Shown: positions 44,514 through 53,450, counted from the first letter of the stretch. The stretch: DNA of 64,000 nucleotides from Arcobacter sp. LA11 (GCF_001895145.1 NZ_BDIR01000002.1:186001-250000), one strand, 5' to 3'. Made by a program: numbers and translations. The notes: generated from the letters alone by a model not told the origin.

Positions 44514-44528
44514 TTGTTCCTCCTAATT

Positions 44529-44855
44529 TTATTGTTCGTATCTTTCTTCTGCACGCTGATTTAAGTAATACCATAAGTGAGGTAGTATTAAATAACACAC
44601 CATAGTTACCATTAATGCTTTAATAGTAAAATGATTACTTTGAATCGTTGTAGCAACGTAGTACATACAATATGTTTGTAAAACCCAAAAAACATACGCA
44701 AAAGGTTGGTATATGCTTTTCAGCTTCTCCATTTTTACTAGCGTATAAATTGCTACGTAAAAAAGTCCAAATATCAGCACAAATGAAGAAGCCAAAAATA
44801 TTGGTAAAAAATCATCAAGTGCAATCTCTGGTCTTACAATTAAAATTGGTTCCAT
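44529..44855 (-). CDS. Small membrane protein leading the nor operon
   Basis: A 108-residue protein with three membrane segments (about 14-36, 50-70, 78-98) and the start MEPILIVRPEIALDDFLP. It is not NorE or NorD by sequence that I recognise. It is the first gene behind the class II Fnr-type promoter and precedes norC, so a NOR assembly or NO-handling role is likely but unproven. Confidence 0.65.
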   Translation of the reverse strand: MEPILIVRPEIALDDFLPIFLASSFVLIFGLFYVAIYTLVKMEKLKSIYQPFAYVFWVLQTYCMYYVATTIQSNHFTIKALMVTMVCYLILPHLWYYLNQRAEERYEQ

Positions 44856-44901
44856 ATCTTCGTTACTCCTCTTTTTTGTAAATATTAAGAACTATGGAAA
44901 A

Positions 44902-44943
44902 ATTTTAGTCTAAACCATGATTAAAAAAAATGACCTATATCAA
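44902..44943 (-). promoter_or_regulatory. Fnr/Dnr-type class II promoter of the nor operon
   Basis: Minus-strand box TTGATATAGGTCAT (44943-44930), -10 TAAAAT at 44907-44902, spacing 29.5 bp, start near 44895. The -10 hexamer and its spacing are the same as at napA. Confidence 0.7.
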
Positions 44944-45030
44944 TTTTTAAAGATATTTTTAAGAAATAGGGTTTTTTATTTGAAAGTTTGAAAATAAAAA
45001 GTTAGAAAAAAATAGTAAAAAGAGTGATTC

Positions 45031-46029
45031 TTAGCTGCTTTTACAGCTAAGAATCAATTTATCAAGTTCTGCTTTTAATTCTTGAAGTTTTTGTGTTGAA
45101 TTTATTAAATCTTCAGTAGATTGAATTACCATATCTTCACTTTTGTTTAATTGTCTTGAGATATCAGTTGAATTATTTAAGTCATCAATTACTTTATCAA
45201 ATTCGTCTGTAATTTCTTCTAGTTTTAGTGAAGCATTTTTAGAGTGTTCTATTGCTTCAGCAGAATAATCCATAGCGGAATTAACTTTATCAATAAAACA
45301 GTTTAATGTATCAGTTGCTTGAACAATTTCAGTTTCAGCTTCTATTTGAATTGGCTTTAAATGATCCACATCAGATTGTATTAATTGTTGTGAATAATCA
45401 AAGAATTTTTTAGCATTTTTTTCCATTGTCTTTAACTGAGATAAACTATATAGAATTAAAATTATAATCATAAATCCAAACCCATATTGGAAATATTTAA
45501 TATATTCTGTTTTATTTTCACTATGATTAGTATACATTGTTACAAGATTATCTACTTCTTGCAGTAGATTATTATTTGTATTATAAACAGAATTAACAGT
45601 ACTTTTAATAATCAATTCATTTTCATTTTTATCTCTTACTATTAAAAGCTCTTTAAATCTTTGTATATTGTTGTAAAAATTATTCCATAAAATTTCAATT
45701 TTTGATATTTGAGCTGCAATCTTATCTGTTGGAGCTTTTGGAATACCTGTTAATGTATTACCATCTTTTAAAGAATTTAAACTATAGATGAACTCTTCTG
45801 TTGCTGAATCAAGTTCTGTAGTATCTTTTGAGTTATTATGGTACAAGTAAAAAATATTTTTAGAGATTCTTTGTGTTAACATTCTCTCTTTTCCTGCAAC
45901 ATTTATAATTAATGCATCTTTTTTATTTTTTGCATTCAGATATATAGTTGTTCCAACTATTGAAAGCATAAGAATTACAAAAAAAGCACCAATAACCTGA
46001 ATTTTTGCTCTAATAGTATTTGTTGTCAT
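45031..46029 (-). CDS. PilJ/NarX-type membrane sensor without output domain
   Basis: The 332-residue protein has membrane segments at about 10-31 and 182-202 and a periplasmic PilJ-like domain with INVAGKERMLTQRI (42-55). The cytoplasmic part (205-332) is a charged helical region without a kinase, methyl-accepting or GGDEF domain. Its ATG overlaps the stop of the upstream Crp-type gene by four bases. Nitrate/nitrite-type sensing is inferred from the domain; how a signal leaves the protein is unknown. Confidence 0.8.
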   Translation of the reverse strand: MTTNTIRAKIQVIGAFFVILMLSIVGTTIYLNAKNKKDALIINVAGKERMLTQRISKNIFYLYHNNSKDTTELDSATEEFIYSLNSLKDGNTLTGIPKAPTDKIAAQISKIEILWNNFYNNIQRFKELLIVRDKNENELIIKSTVNSVYNTNNNLLQEVDNLVTMYTNHSENKTEYIKYFQYGFGFMIIILILYSLSQLKTMEKNAKKFFDYSQQLIQSDVDHLKPIQIEAETEIVQATDTLNCFIDKVNSAMDYSAEAIEHSKNASLKLEEITDEFDKVIDDLNNSTDISRQLNKSEDMVIQSTEDLINSTQKLQELKAELDKLILSCKSS

Positions 46030-46703
46030 ACTCCTACTCCTCTAAATGTAGAGATAAGCATCTCTTCATTTAATATATTTATTTTTCCTTCATTTATTTC
46101 AATTGTGCCATTTCTTGTAAGTCTTTTTAAAACTCTTGATAATGTTTCTGGTTGTATATGTAACATAAAAGAGACTTCTTGTCTTTTTAATTTATTGAAC
46201 ATATCAAGGTCTTGGTTTAGCATAAATGCAACTTTTGCAGTTGCATCAAATACAAGCTCTCTATTTACTATACATTGTAATTGGTGTGTTTTACCAAGTA
46301 AAGTATTCATTAGTTTTATTGTTAAAATGTTTTTATTTAAAAATAGTTCTTTGAACTTTTTATAATCAATTGATAATACAGATGAATCTTCCGTAAATTC
46401 TGCGTTAGAAAAACAATAAATTGATTCATCATCTAATCTTGTTAATTCCGAAATCATAGAATTATTATAAACATGGTAAAGGAAAATTTCATTATCAAAC
46501 TTATCTAATTTATATATTTTAAGAAGACCAGATACTAAAAATAATATTTGTGTATTTGAATCACTCTCATAATATAAAATAGATTTTTTAGGATATGAAA
46601 CAACAGTAGATATTGAAGTTAACTGTTCAATCTGTCCTTCATCTAGTTCATCAAAAAAATCTATTGACTTAATCGTATCTTGTATTGTAATCTCACACCT
46701 CAA
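46026..46703 (-). CDS. Crp/Fnr-family regulator, second copy
   Basis: About 225 residues with a beta-roll sensor (SILYYESDSNTQILFLVSG) and a winged helix with QPETLSRVLKRL, the E-x-x-S-R pattern of Fnr. No Fe-S cysteine cluster. Start is uncertain: TTG 46703 lacks a ribosome site, while AGGTG lies just inside the frame. It is distinct from the protein at 33773 and overlaps the PilJ-type sensor gene, suggesting the two work together. It is divergent from moaA. Confidence 0.8.
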   Translation of the reverse strand: MRCEITIQDTIKSIDFFDELDEGQIEQLTSISTVVSYPKKSILYYESDSNTQILFLVSGLLKIYKLDKFDNEIFLYHVYNNSMISELTRLDDESIYCFSNAEFTEDSSVLSIDYKKFKELFLNKNILTIKLMNTLLGKTHQLQCIVNRELVFDATAKVAFMLNQDLDMFNKLKRQEVSFMLHIQPETLSRVLKRLTRNGTIEINEGKINILNEEMLISTFRGVGV

Positions 46704-46765
46704 AATATTTTTTGTTTAAGGGATTTTATAATATGCTAACGAAATTTTTAATTAAGTAGGATGAT

Positions 46766-47728
46766 ATGTTAGTAGATGGATATGGAAGAGAAGTTGATTA
46801 TCTAAGAGTTTCAGTAACAGAAAGATGTAATTTTAGATGTCAATATTGTATGCCTGAGAAGCCTTTTTCGTGGGTTCCTAAAGAAAACTTACTATCATAT
46901 GAAGATTTATTTAAATTTATAAAAGTTGCAATTGATGAAGGCGTAAAAAAAGTTAGAATTACTGGTGGAGAACCACTTTTAAGAGAAGGTTTAGAGAATT
47001 TTGTAAGAATGATTGCAGAATATAAAGATGATATTGACCTTGCTTTAACTACAAATGCTTACCTTTTACCAAAAGCTGCACAAAAGCTTGCAGATGCAGG
47101 ATTAAAGAGAATAAATGTCTCTTTAGATAGCCTTATCCCTGAAGTTGCACAAAAAATTGCACAAAAAGATGTTTTAGCAACAGTTTTAAAAGGAATTCAA
47201 GCAGCAGATGATGCAGGACTTAAGATAAAAGTAAATTGTGTTCCTATGCAAGGTGTAAATGATAGTGAACTTTGTGATATTTTAGATTATTGTAAAGAAA
47301 GAAATTACCCTGTTAGATTTATTGAATTTATGGAAAATGATCATGCTCTTAGTGGTGCCAAAGGTTATACTTCAATTCAAATACAAAATATAATAAAAGC
47401 AAAATATAAGTTTGAAAAACTTGAAAGAACAGGAAGCTCTCCTTCTCAAGATTATAAAACAGAAGATGGTTATGTATTTGGAATAATTGAGCCGCATAAA
47501 GATGACTTCTGTGCCACATGTAATAGAATTAGATTAACTGCAAGTGGAGTTTTAATTCCATGTTTATATTTTGAAGATTCTCAAAGTATTAAAGAAGCAA
47601 TTCAAAATAATCAAATTGATAAAGCTGCAGCAATACTTAAAGATGTGTTAGCAAATAAACCTGAAAAAAATAAATGGTCTGAAGATACTGAAACTTCTGC
47701 AAGGGCATTTTATGAGACTGGTGGATAA
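46766..47728 (+). CDS. moaA: GTP 3',8-cyclase MoaA
   Basis: The 320-residue radical SAM enzyme starts molybdenum cofactor synthesis from GTP. N-terminal cluster CNFRCQYC, C-terminal cluster [18 protein letters not shown], and the ending YETGG with the conserved GG. It supplies cofactor for NapA. AGTAGGATGAT precedes the ATG. Confidence 0.97.
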   Translation: MLVDGYGREVDYLRVSVTERCNFRCQYCMPEKPFSWVPKENLLSYEDLFKFIKVAIDEGVKKVRITGGEPLLREGLENFVRMIAEYKDDIDLALTTNAYLLPKAAQKLADAGLKRINVSLDSLIPEVAQKIAQKDVLATVLKGIQAADDAGLKIKVNCVPMQGVNDSELCDILDYCKERNYPVRFIEFMENDHALSGAKGYTSIQIQNIIKAKYKFEKLERTGSSPSQDYKTEDGYVFGIIEPHKDDFCATCNRIRLTASGVLIPCLYFEDSQSIKEAIQNNQIDKAAAILKDVLANKPEKNKWSEDTETSARAFYETGG

Positions 47729-47753
47729 AAAATAGGTTTTAAAAACCTATTTT
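47729..47753. terminator. Bidirectional terminator between moaA and the membrane protein gene
   Basis: Stem AAATAGGTTTT / AAAACCTATTT with a one-base gap, starting at the moaA stop and containing the stop of the convergent gene. Confidence 0.7.
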
Positions 47754-48554
47754 ATTACGTTTTCCCATTTGTTTTAAAGTTTTTAAATCTTCTTTTCTTG
47801 ATACATTATAAAATTCAACTATATATCCAATTGCATTTGAACGTAAGTATATAAAACTATTTTTTATAGTATCCGAATTTACAAGAAACTCATTGTTTGC
47901 ATTTTTTTGTACATCTTTATACTCTGGATATAGACTCTCTATTTGAAGTCTTAAGCTTAAAAACTCTTTTTTATTTTTAGAAATAACACCTACAAAAAAT
48001 GACTTAGAATCTTTTTTAGTAAAGATTTGCTCTTTTGTTAAATCAATATCCAACTCTTTTGTTAATTTTGCAAATTTTATATCTTGTGTATCTCCTAAAT
48101 TATTGTTTAGTAAAAATTTACAAACATCTTCTGCTTTTTTTAATCCAAAATCATAAAAAAGTCCATCTGTTAGGATAACTTCTTCTTCATTATTCATTTT
48201 AAATAGTACTTGAAAAGATGAATAGATATTTCCTGTTAAATAATTCACCTCTGTATGAACTTCTTTTATATCTTTTCTTTTAACTGAATTCTCTTTGTAT
48301 AGTTTATTATTATCATATATTTTCCAAGATATATTCTCTTCATTAATATGCAACTCAATATTCCTTTTTACTAATAAAACATAAAATATTGATGCTATTT
48401 GGAAAGCACAAAGTGCAAGAGAAGCAAAAAATAAAATACTATATATTCCTTGTTGTGATATATGACCTTGATACATAACCGATGAAAATATAGAAAATGC
48501 TAATAACATAAATAGTTTATATCCAAAGCCTTTTTCTAAAATGTAATTTTGCAT
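47739..48554 (-). CDS. Membrane protein of unknown function in an ABC ATPase operon
   Basis: The 271-residue protein has two N-terminal membrane segments (about 13-30 and 37-62) and a large cytoplasmic domain with mixed strands (EENISWKIYDNNKLYKEN, EVILTDGLFYDFG). A PH-like fold is possible but not proven. It starts 3 bases after the ATPase gene, so the two are co-transcribed. There are too few spans for a normal permease. Confidence 0.6.
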   Translation of the reverse strand: MQNYILEKGFGYKLFMLLAFSIFSSVMYQGHISQQGIYSILFFASLALCAFQIASIFYVLLVKRNIELHINEENISWKIYDNNKLYKENSVKRKDIKEVHTEVNYLTGNIYSSFQVLFKMNNEEEVILTDGLFYDFGLKKAEDVCKFLLNNNLGDTQDIKFAKLTKELDIDLTKEQIFTKKDSKSFFVGVISKNKKEFLSLRLQIESLYPEYKDVQKNANNEFLVNSDTIKNSFIYLRSNAIGYIVEFYNVSRKEDLKTLKQMGKRNKIGF

Positions 48555-48557
48555 TTA

Positions 48558-49355
48558 TTAATCCTTCTCATTTATACTTTTTATAAAGTATCTATCGTTT
48601 TTATTTTCTAGTTCTATATTTATATCAAAAACTTCTGATAAGTTCTTTGAATTTAAAAGTTCTTTTTTCAATCCTTGTTTATAGATAGTTTGATTATACA
48701 TTAGTGCTATATGAGAAATCTCTTTAAATATTTCTTCTACATGATGAGTTACTAAAATGATTGAAGCTTTATAAGAAAGTTTTCTAATTAGTTCTATAAA
48801 ACTATATTGTGCCTTAATATCTAAGCCAACTGTAGGCTCATCTAGTATAAAAGCTTTTGGCTCATGAATTAAGGCACGACCGATTACACACCTTCTTATT
48901 TGTCCTGTACTTATGTGCTGTACTTTTTTATTTTTTATATGAGAAATTTCTAAAAAATCTAAAACTTCAAGTGCTTTTTTGTGCTGTTCTTCTGTAAAGT
49001 CTTGGTGTTTGAAAATTCCAATTGAACTATAATATCCACTAAGTACAACTTCATAAGCACTCAAAAAATTTCCATGTTTTTCAAAATAGTTATGTAAATC
49101 ATTAGTTATAATTCCAAGGTTCTTTTTTAAATCAAAAATACTCCATCTTTCCTTCTCAAAGATTTTCTTTTTAAAAGGGTACTTTGTATTTGGATATAAG
49201 TCATTTGAAATGAGTTTTATTAAAGTTGATTTTCCACTGCCATTTGCTCCTAAAATAACCCAATGTTCACCACTATTTATTTTAAGATTTATATTTTCTA
49301 GTATGGGCTTAACTTCATAACTCACATGGATATTTTCAAAATCTATTATATTCAT
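48558..49355 (-). CDS. ABC transporter-type ATPase
   Basis: The 265-residue ATPase has Walker A GANGSGKST, a variant signature ISTGQIRRCVIG (instead of LSGGQ), Walker B AFILDEPTVGLD and switch VTHHVEE. The variant signature and the absence of a permease suggest the ModF/PhrA-like or soluble ABC group and not a classic importer. Its partner may be the membrane protein at 47739-48554. Confidence 0.8.
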   Translation of the reverse strand: MNIIDFENIHVSYEVKPILENINLKINSGEHWVILGANGSGKSTLIKLISNDLYPNTKYPFKKKIFEKERWSIFDLKKNLGIITNDLHNYFEKHGNFLSAYEVVLSGYYSSIGIFKHQDFTEEQHKKALEVLDFLEISHIKNKKVQHISTGQIRRCVIGRALIHEPKAFILDEPTVGLDIKAQYSFIELIRKLSYKASIILVTHHVEEIFKEISHIALMYNQTIYKQGLKKELLNSKNLSEVFDINIELENKNDRYFIKSINEKD

Positions 49356-49477
49356 TTTCCACCTTTATTTTATGAAATTATGCTAGAACATACTTAAACA
49401 AGCTTTAAAGTTGTTTTATATATAATTCGCGTCCACTTTGTATAAAGTGAGATTAATATACCTATTAGGAGGTCATT

Positions 49478-49750
49478 ATGGCTTTAGATCAGGACGTAAA
49501 AGCAGAAATAATTGCTAAACACAGAAGAGAAGAAAAAGATACAGGTTCAGCAGAAGTACAAATTGCTATTCTTTCAGAGCAAATTAAAGTATTAACAGAT
49601 CATTTAAAAACAAATAAAAAAGATCACTCATCAAGATTAGGTCTTTTAAAAATGGTTGGTAAAAGAAAAAGACTTCTTAAATACTTAAGAAGAACTGACT
49701 ATACTAAATTCGTAGCATTAGTTGCAGATTTAGGAATCAGAGCTAAGTAA
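49478..49750 (+). CDS. rpsO: 30S ribosomal protein S15
   Basis: The 90-residue protein matches S15 across its length: [44 protein letters not shown] and RTDYTKFV. It binds 16S rRNA early in 30S assembly. AGGAGG is placed seven bases before the ATG, the strongest ribosome site in the window. Confidence 0.98.
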   Translation: MALDQDVKAEIIAKHRREEKDTGSAEVQIAILSEQIKVLTDHLKTNKKDHSSRLGLLKMVGKRKRLLKYLRRTDYTKFVALVADLGIRAK

Positions 49751-49770
49751 TTACTAGCATTTGATTATTT

Positions 49771-49809
49771 AAAAAAGGTTGCAAGAGTTTTCTTGCAACC
49801 TTTTTTTTT
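49771..49809 (+). terminator. Rho-independent terminator of rpsO
   Basis: Perfect 16-bp stem AAAAAAGGTTGCAAGA / TCTTGCAACCTTTTTT with a GTTT loop and extra T residues. Confidence 0.92.
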
Positions 49810-49846
49810 AAATTTAACTATAAAATTATAAATTAACTTACAAAAA

Positions 49847-49877
49847 TAATTAATATTAATTAATCTTCTAGTAGAAT
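49847..49877 (+). promoter_or_regulatory. Palindromic operator and -10 before the Rrf2 gene
   Basis: Perfect 16-bp palindrome TAATTAATATTAATTA at 49847-49862 and a -10 TAGAAT at 49872-49877. The palindrome covers the -35 position, as expected of an autorepressor site. Confidence 0.5.
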
Positions 49878-49905
49878 ATTAGTTAAAAATTAAATTAGGA
49901 AATAT

Positions 49906-50307
49906 ATGTTACTTACAAAAAAGAGTGAATATGCTTTACTGTCTTTAATATCTATTGCGAAAAGTGATAGCCCTAAAAACGTGGATGTATTATCACGTGA
50001 GTTAAGTATTCCTAAATCTTTTTTAGCAAAAATTATGCAAAACCTTGCAAAAAATGATATCGTTGTATCTCACAGAGGGGTAAATGGTGGATTTGCATTA
50101 AAAAAACCATATGACGAAATTACAATATTAGAAATAACTACAGTTGCAGAAGAAAGAATACCATCAGTATTTGAATGTTCTCCTTCAATAACTTCTTGTC
50201 CTTCTGATATTGGAAATGCATGTAGTGTATGGCCTCTACTTAATAACCTACAAGGAAGAATTAATCTATTTTTAGAAGAGTTAACTTTAAAGGATATCTC
50301 TCAATGA
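49906..50307 (+). CDS. Rrf2-family regulator (NsrR/IscR type)
   Basis: The 133-residue winged-helix protein has the Rrf2 pattern (SEYALLSLISIAKS, GVNGGFALKKPYDEITILEI) and three cysteines C91, C98 and C106 in the cluster loop. An Fe-S cluster is therefore probable, making it a sensor of NO, iron or redox state. The neighbouring DUF2249/DUF59 genes favour NO or Fe-S stress. The DHH gene overlaps its stop by four bases. Confidence 0.85.
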   Translation: MLLTKKSEYALLSLISIAKSDSPKNVDVLSRELSIPKSFLAKIMQNLAKNDIVVSHRGVNGGFALKKPYDEITILEITTVAEERIPSVFECSPSITSCPSDIGNACSVWPLLNNLQGRINLFLEELTLKDISQ

Positions 50308-51350
50308 AGCTATTTCATTTATCTCATACAGATTTAGATGGATACAGTTGTCAACTTATAACAAAAGAATTTTTCAAAGAGGGATTTTTTTTCAATGCCA
50401 ATTATGGTACAGAAGTTAAACTAAGTATCAAAAAAATATTAAATGATTTACAAGAATTTAAAGAAGAAGAAATTCTTTTTCTAATTACTGATTTAAACTT
50501 AACATTTAACGAATCAAAAGATTTAGAAAAGAATATAAATGGATTAAAAGAAGAAGGTTTTAATATAAAACTCCAACTTCTTGATCATCATGCAACTGGT
50601 AAAAAAAGTGCAGACGCATATGATTGGTATTTTTTAGATACAAAAAGATGTGCAGCAAAGATTACTTATGACTATATGCTTGAAAAATATAATAGCTTTT
50701 CTGCTGAAGTAGCCTCTTGGTTAAGTCCATTAATAGATGCTGTTAATGCAATTGATATTTGGCTTGACCATGAAGAAAAGAATTTTGAGTTTGGAAAAGT
50801 TTTACTTAGTATGATAAGTAAGGTTCGTGAGATAAACAATGTATTGTTTCCAGATTTAAATAGAGAATTTAGACTTTATTTACTAAAAGAAGCTTCGAAA
50901 TATTTAAATGAAATAGATGGAAATATTAGATTAGATAATGATATACACTCTATAAAGAAGAGCTTTTTAAAGCAAGATGAAAATGATAATACAATTGATA
51001 ATTTAAGTGCAAAATATTTAGTTAATTCTTTAGAGGAATTAAAAGATAAATTAACAGTTACATATAAAGAACATAAAGGATTACTTACTTATACTTTAGG
51101 TTCTATTTCTATCCCTGCAAATGCATTTTTAAAAGCAAATTCTGATTATGATTTTTTTATTGATATTAGTAAAAAAGGAAATGCTTCCTTTAGAGCGGAT
51201 GGAAAAGTTGATGTATCTTTAATTGCCCAAAAACTAGCAAATGGGGGAGGACATGTAAATGCTTCAGGAGCTAGATTTGAAGATTTTAAAGAGACTATTG
51301 ATTATAAAGTAGTAAAAGAATTTATACAAAAAAAACTAGATAGTTTATAA
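50304..51350 (+). CDS. DHH-family phosphoesterase
   Basis: The 348-residue protein has the DHH catalytic motifs HTDLDGYSC (residues 8-16) and LLDHHATGK, and the C-terminal DHHA1 motif GGGHVNASGARF. This family hydrolyses nano-RNAs or cyclic dinucleotides; the GGGHxxAxG motif binds substrate. Translationally coupled to the Rrf2 gene. Which substrate it uses cannot be told from sequence. Confidence 0.85.
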   Translation: MKLFHLSHTDLDGYSCQLITKEFFKEGFFFNANYGTEVKLSIKKILNDLQEFKEEEILFLITDLNLTFNESKDLEKNINGLKEEGFNIKLQLLDHHATGKKSADAYDWYFLDTKRCAAKITYDYMLEKYNSFSAEVASWLSPLIDAVNAIDIWLDHEEKNFEFGKVLLSMISKVREINNVLFPDLNREFRLYLLKEASKYLNEIDGNIRLDNDIHSIKKSFLKQDENDNTIDNLSAKYLVNSLEELKDKLTVTYKEHKGLLTYTLGSISIPANAFLKANSDYDFFIDISKKGNASFRADGKVDVSLIAQKLANGGGHVNASGARFEDFKETIDYKVVKEFIQKKLDSL

Positions 51351-51381
51351 AACTTAGGAAGAGAAAACTCTTCAAAGTTTT
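51349..51381. terminator. Bidirectional terminator between the DHH and DUF59 genes
   Basis: Bipartite stem AAAACTT..GAAGAG / CTCTTC..AAGTTTT with an AAAA loop between convergent genes. Confidence 0.65.
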
Positions 51382-51685
51382 AGTTTCCAGATAGAGCTTT
51401 CATTACATGTTCATCTGCCATAGTAATATTCCACGCAGGTTCCCATACAACTTCAGCTTCAGCGTTTTGTGCATTTGGTAACTCTCTTAAGACAGCTTCT
51501 TCAACCCATTGAACTATCATTTGATGTAATGGGCAAGCTTTTGTAGAAAGAGTCATAATAACTTTTACATCACCTTCTTCATTACAAATACCATCATATA
51601 TTAATCCCATCTCGACTAAGTTAAATCCAACTTCGGGATCTTTTACTGTAGATACTGCTTTAAATATTTCTTCTTTTGTATACAT
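51380..51685 (-). CDS. DUF59/MIP18-family iron-sulfur assembly protein (SufT-like)
   Basis: The 101-residue protein matches the family: VSTVKDPEVGFNLVEMGLIY and the reactive Cys in LSTKACPLHQ. Such proteins help mature Fe-S proteins. It starts within the last base of the preceding membrane gene, making an operon with the DUF2249 gene under an Fnr-type promoter. A role in Fe-S repair during NO production is inferred. Confidence 0.85.
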   Translation of the reverse strand: MYTKEEIFKAVSTVKDPEVGFNLVEMGLIYDGICNEEGDVKVIMTLSTKACPLHQMIVQWVEEAVLRELPNAQNAEAEVVWEPAWNITMADEHVMKALSGN

Positions 51686-52920
51686 TATTCATACCTTATC
51701 ATATATATTAAATTTTTAAATAGAAAAATTGCTCCAATAATAAAAAATGAAGCACCTGCTTTAAATAAGTCATTACTAGTAAATAGTAATCCAAGTGTTG
51801 ATAAAACTAATCCTGCAAGACTGAACCAGAATTGAAATTTTGAAGCAGTGTCAGGAAGCATATCTGCTAACATGGGCACTTTTTGTTTCCCTACAAGTGG
51901 TGAGAATTTTTCAAACCAAACTAAAAAAGGAACAATTTTATAGATATGACCACTAATAATAAACGCAAAAAATCCCATAAACATAAGCCACCCAATGGTT
52001 AAAATCAATGGTTGATAGTAAGTAATAAAATATGCAATTGTTAAAAATATTGCTAAAAATAGCGAACCAAAAGAGACAAATAAAGATTTTACATAAATAT
52101 CAATTTCTTTTCTAGCTCTAGTTTTATATATCAAATATACTTCATAGATAAATAATCCCAAAGAAATCATAGATAAGATATAACCTAAATAATCTAATGA
52201 AGCAAGATTAAATACTCCAGATAGGAAAACTAAACTAACAGCTATTGTCATAATTATTACAGCTAAATTCATAGGTTTTTGTGAAAAATTGTGAGATAAG
52301 CCAAACATCGGAAGAAGGACAAGTGATAATGCCATCAAAGTAATACATATATATCCTGCAACTACTGCAAAAACATGAGCTTTTAATAGAAGTGTAATAT
52401 CTGCACTAATAGCACCAGCATAAGTTAATGCTAAAACTATTCCTACTATAACTCCTAAAAATAAAAATACATTTGAAACAATAAGACTTTTTATTACATT
52501 ATTAAATTTTTCCACTTTTTTAATTGTTAAAAATACTTCTGCTAAAAATATAAACATTGAAATTAGAACAATCGTACCTCCGTATGGTAATAGGGCACTA
52601 TAAAAGAAAAAGCCTAAAGACATAAGAATTGTACCAATTAAAAGTAATGGCCATATAATATAATAAAACTCTACACTAAAATGACCTACTTCTAGGGTAA
52701 CAGGTATTAATTGAGCCATTGCTCCAAATATTATCATCATTACAAAGCCAAGCAATAAAATATGTGTCCAGGCTAAGATTGATGAATCCATATAGTGTAA
52801 ATTTTCTAAGTTTATACTAAGAGGTATAAATGTACTAAGTAGGAAAAAAATAGCTCCTATTATAAAATAAGGGGCTATTAATTTAAAAGGTGGTGCAAAA
52901 TCTTGAGAAACTTGTACCAT
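51685..52920 (-). CDS. Polytopic membrane protein, NnrS- or heme-copper-oxidase-subunit-I-like
   Basis: The 411-residue protein has about 12 membrane segments with His residues at helix ends: LAWTHILLLGFVMMIIFG, LLKAHVFAVVAGY and ISGHIYKIVPFLVWFEKFSP. The arrangement is like NnrS or a degenerate heme-copper subunit I, but not all metal-B ligands are present, so I do not claim catalysis. The operon with DUF2249 and DUF59 and the perfect Fnr-type box point to NO tolerance or NO metabolism. Confidence 0.6.
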   Translation of the reverse strand: MVQVSQDFAPPFKLIAPYFIIGAIFFLLSTFIPLSINLENLHYMDSSILAWTHILLLGFVMMIIFGAMAQLIPVTLEVGHFSVEFYYIIWPLLLIGTILMSLGFFFYSALLPYGGTIVLISMFIFLAEVFLTIKKVEKFNNVIKSLIVSNVFLFLGVIVGIVLALTYAGAISADITLLLKAHVFAVVAGYICITLMALSLVLLPMFGLSHNFSQKPMNLAVIIMTIAVSLVFLSGVFNLASLDYLGYILSMISLGLFIYEVYLIYKTRARKEIDIYVKSLFVSFGSLFLAIFLTIAYFITYYQPLILTIGWLMFMGFFAFIISGHIYKIVPFLVWFEKFSPLVGKQKVPMLADMLPDTASKFQFWFSLAGLVLSTLGLLFTSNDLFKAGASFFIIGAIFLFKNLIYMIRYE

Positions 52921-52929
52921 TTGCTTATA

Positions 52930-53274
52930 TTACTGACAAGAATTTTGTGAAAAATCTGTATTTGTAGTTGAATAATTTTTAGAATTAAATTCAACTCTTA
53001 CTTTATCATCTTCAATATTACTTACTTCAAAATTAAAATCATTTTCAATTTTAGGGAATAATCCACTTGGTGCTTTATGGTTAATCATTATAAGTTTTTT
53101 ATCTGCACCTTTTAAAAGCTGTAATCCTAACATTGCATTAATCATTGGTTCTGGTGGTGCACATTCTGATGAATCAAAATAATAAACAGTTGAACCATCT
53201 TCAACAAATTCAAAAAAATCAACTGTAGAATTTTCAATTTCAATTTTTTTAGCATCACTTGGAAGTAGACTCAT
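52930..53274 (-). CDS. DUF2249-domain protein
   Basis: From the ATG at 53274 (AAAGGATTTGAA upstream) the protein has 114 residues. The DUF2249 core is YYFDSSECAPPEPMINAMLG and LIMINHKAPSGLFPKI. These TusA-like proteins often accompany NO and denitrification genes. The longer frame to 53346 is rejected because the ATG there lies in the Fnr box and upstream of the predicted transcription start at about 53298. Confidence 0.82.
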   Translation of the reverse strand: MSLLPSDAKKIEIENSTVDFFEFVEDGSTVYYFDSSECAPPEPMINAMLGLQLLKGADKKLIMINHKAPSGLFPKIENDFNFEVSNIEDDKVRVEFNSKNYSTTNTDFSQNSCQ

Positions 53275-53304
53275 TTCAAATCCTTTTTCTATATATTTGG
53301 AGTA

Positions 53305-53346
53305 AGTATAAAACATATAGAAGTTAATTACATTGATAACAATCAA
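53305..53346 (-). promoter_or_regulatory. Fnr/Dnr-type class II promoter of the DUF2249 operon
   Basis: Minus-strand box TTGATTGTTATCAA (53346-53333), a perfect match to TTGAT-N4-ATCAA; -10 TATACT at 53310-53305; spacing 29.5 bp. This is the best single box in the window. Confidence 0.75.
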
Positions 53347-53450
53347 TAAATGAATAATTAAAAATAAGCTGTACTTATAATCCCTTTTATAAATTAAGTG
53401 TTAATTTAAAAAAATTAAGTAAAATTTATAAAAAGTAAAAGGAAAATACT

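Noticed and set aside
53275-53346. N-terminal extension of the DUF2249 protein to an ATG-type start at 53346
   Set aside because: That start lies inside the Fnr box and upstream of the predicted transcription start; the ATG at 53274 has a good ribosome site.
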